Shown here: positions 63,639-64,000 of the stretch, in pieces
How the letters are laid out: every line of letters begins with the position of its first letter
How positions within the stretch are numbered: position 1 is the stretch's first letter
DNA from: Halorubrum ruber
GTDB lineage: Archaea; Halobacteriota; Halobacteria; Halobacteriales; Haloferacaceae
Assembly (NCBI RefSeq): GCF_018228765.1
Contig: NZ_CP073695.1
Location: forward strand, 2,232,001-2,296,000
DNA length: 64,000 nt
Direction of reading: 5' to 3'
The notes under the pieces: model-generated
What the model was told of the DNA's origin: nothing
Database searches by the model: none
The model's input: only the letters and a program-made list of their open reading frames with translations
Made by a program: the position numbers and the translations under genes

Positions 63639-64000
63639 ATGAGCGACACCGACGCCGGACCGGACGCGAACGCGGCGTCCGACGGCGGTGATGGCTGGTT
63701 CGAGGCGCTGCCGTCGGACGCGACCGACGACAGTGACACCGACACCGAGAGCGGCGACGCCGCGACCGCGGCGGCCGCGGCGCGGGTGCGCGACGGGAGC
63801 GCCGCGTCGCCCGCCGACTGGCCCGCGCGCGCCGTCGAGTCCGGGTTCGCGGACGACGCCGACGAGTACTACGACCGACTCAAGGCCGCGACGACGCGCG
63901 CGACCCGCGAGGCGGTCCGCGAGCGGGAGCGCGCCGACGACGCGCAGCTGATCCACGCGATCCGGGCGATGGACGACACCGAGCGCGTCGCAAACGAGCT
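63639..64000 (+). CDS. Probable archaeal Nop5/Nop56-like C/D box sRNP core protein, N-terminal part (cut by window edge)
   Basis: The 120 visible residues end in DDADEYYDRLKAATTRATREAVRERERADDAQLIHAIRAMDDTERVANEL, the N-terminal helical segment that I recall from haloarchaeal Nop5. The first ~55 residues are low-complexity and acidic. Nop5 binds L7Ae and fibrillarin on C/D box guide RNAs for 2'-O-methylation of rRNA. The conserved Nop domain and fibrillarin gene would lie beyond position 64000, so the call is not confirmed. Confidence 0.65.
   Translation, partial: MSDTDAGPDANAASDGGDGWFEALPSDATDDSDTDTESGDAATAAAAARVRDGSAASPADWPARAVESGFADDADEYYDRLKAATTRATREAVRERERADDAQLIHAIRAMDDTERVANE

Overview
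The window is chromosomal DNA of an extremely halophilic archaeon (class Halobacteria). It is very GC-rich. The predicted proteins are acidic and rich in Asp, Glu and Ala. Many genes are leaderless, with a TATA-like box about 27 nt before the start codon, and several protein families are typical of haloarchaea. Halorubrum or a close relative is my inference; nothing here proves the genus.

Layout. 1-2.1 kb: end of a multisubunit Na+/H+ antiporter operon (MnhE-F-G-B order, minus strand). 2.3-6.9 kb: CoA biosynthesis (CoaBC and phosphopantoate-beta-alanine ligase), a DUF63 membrane protein and an Lrp-type regulator. 7-16.5 kb: methylmalonyl-CoA mutase large subunit, then a potassium and osmotic-stress block (two UspA proteins, two TrkH, one TrkA, an MscS channel, a YhbY RNA-binding protein). 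16.5-27 kb: GatA/GatC, another UspA, an aminotransferase, lumazine synthase, MsrA, a phosphoesterase and an S9 peptidase. 27-31 kb: a flavoprotein/membrane-protein pair, a thioredoxin-reductase-like protein and tRNA-Gly(UCC) with degenerate copies of its 3' end. 31-47 kb: an accessory region with duplicated Tat lipoproteins, a CoxG-like protein, a flavin reductase, a zinc-ribbon/HTH protein, a complete ABC importer, two Pht5-like proteins, UbiD and UbiX, an isochorismatase-type hydrolase, a VOC protein, an Ig-like protein and DoxX. It looks like an uptake and decarboxylation module for an aromatic or other unsaturated acid. 47-64 kb: core functions again, namely a methyltransferase, type IV pilus PilB/PilC, SAM hydrolase, NadM, LonB, FeoA/FeoB with a DtxR-type operator, regulators, a rhodanese, a CBS-ParB protein and the start of Nop5.

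The most unusual content is a dispersed family of structured GC-rich repeats, with five copies in 64 kb. Each folds into hairpins whose arms differ between copies yet stay complementary. Each is joined to direct repeats of 57 nt carrying a TTATAAA box, and in two copies the structured part begins exactly at a 57-nt unit boundary. Two inverted copies bracket msrA.

Five genes (mnhE, coaBC, the S9 peptidase, ubiD, feoB) are each split by one apparent missing G/C in a short G or C run. I read these as sequencing or assembly errors and annotate the genes as single intact genes.
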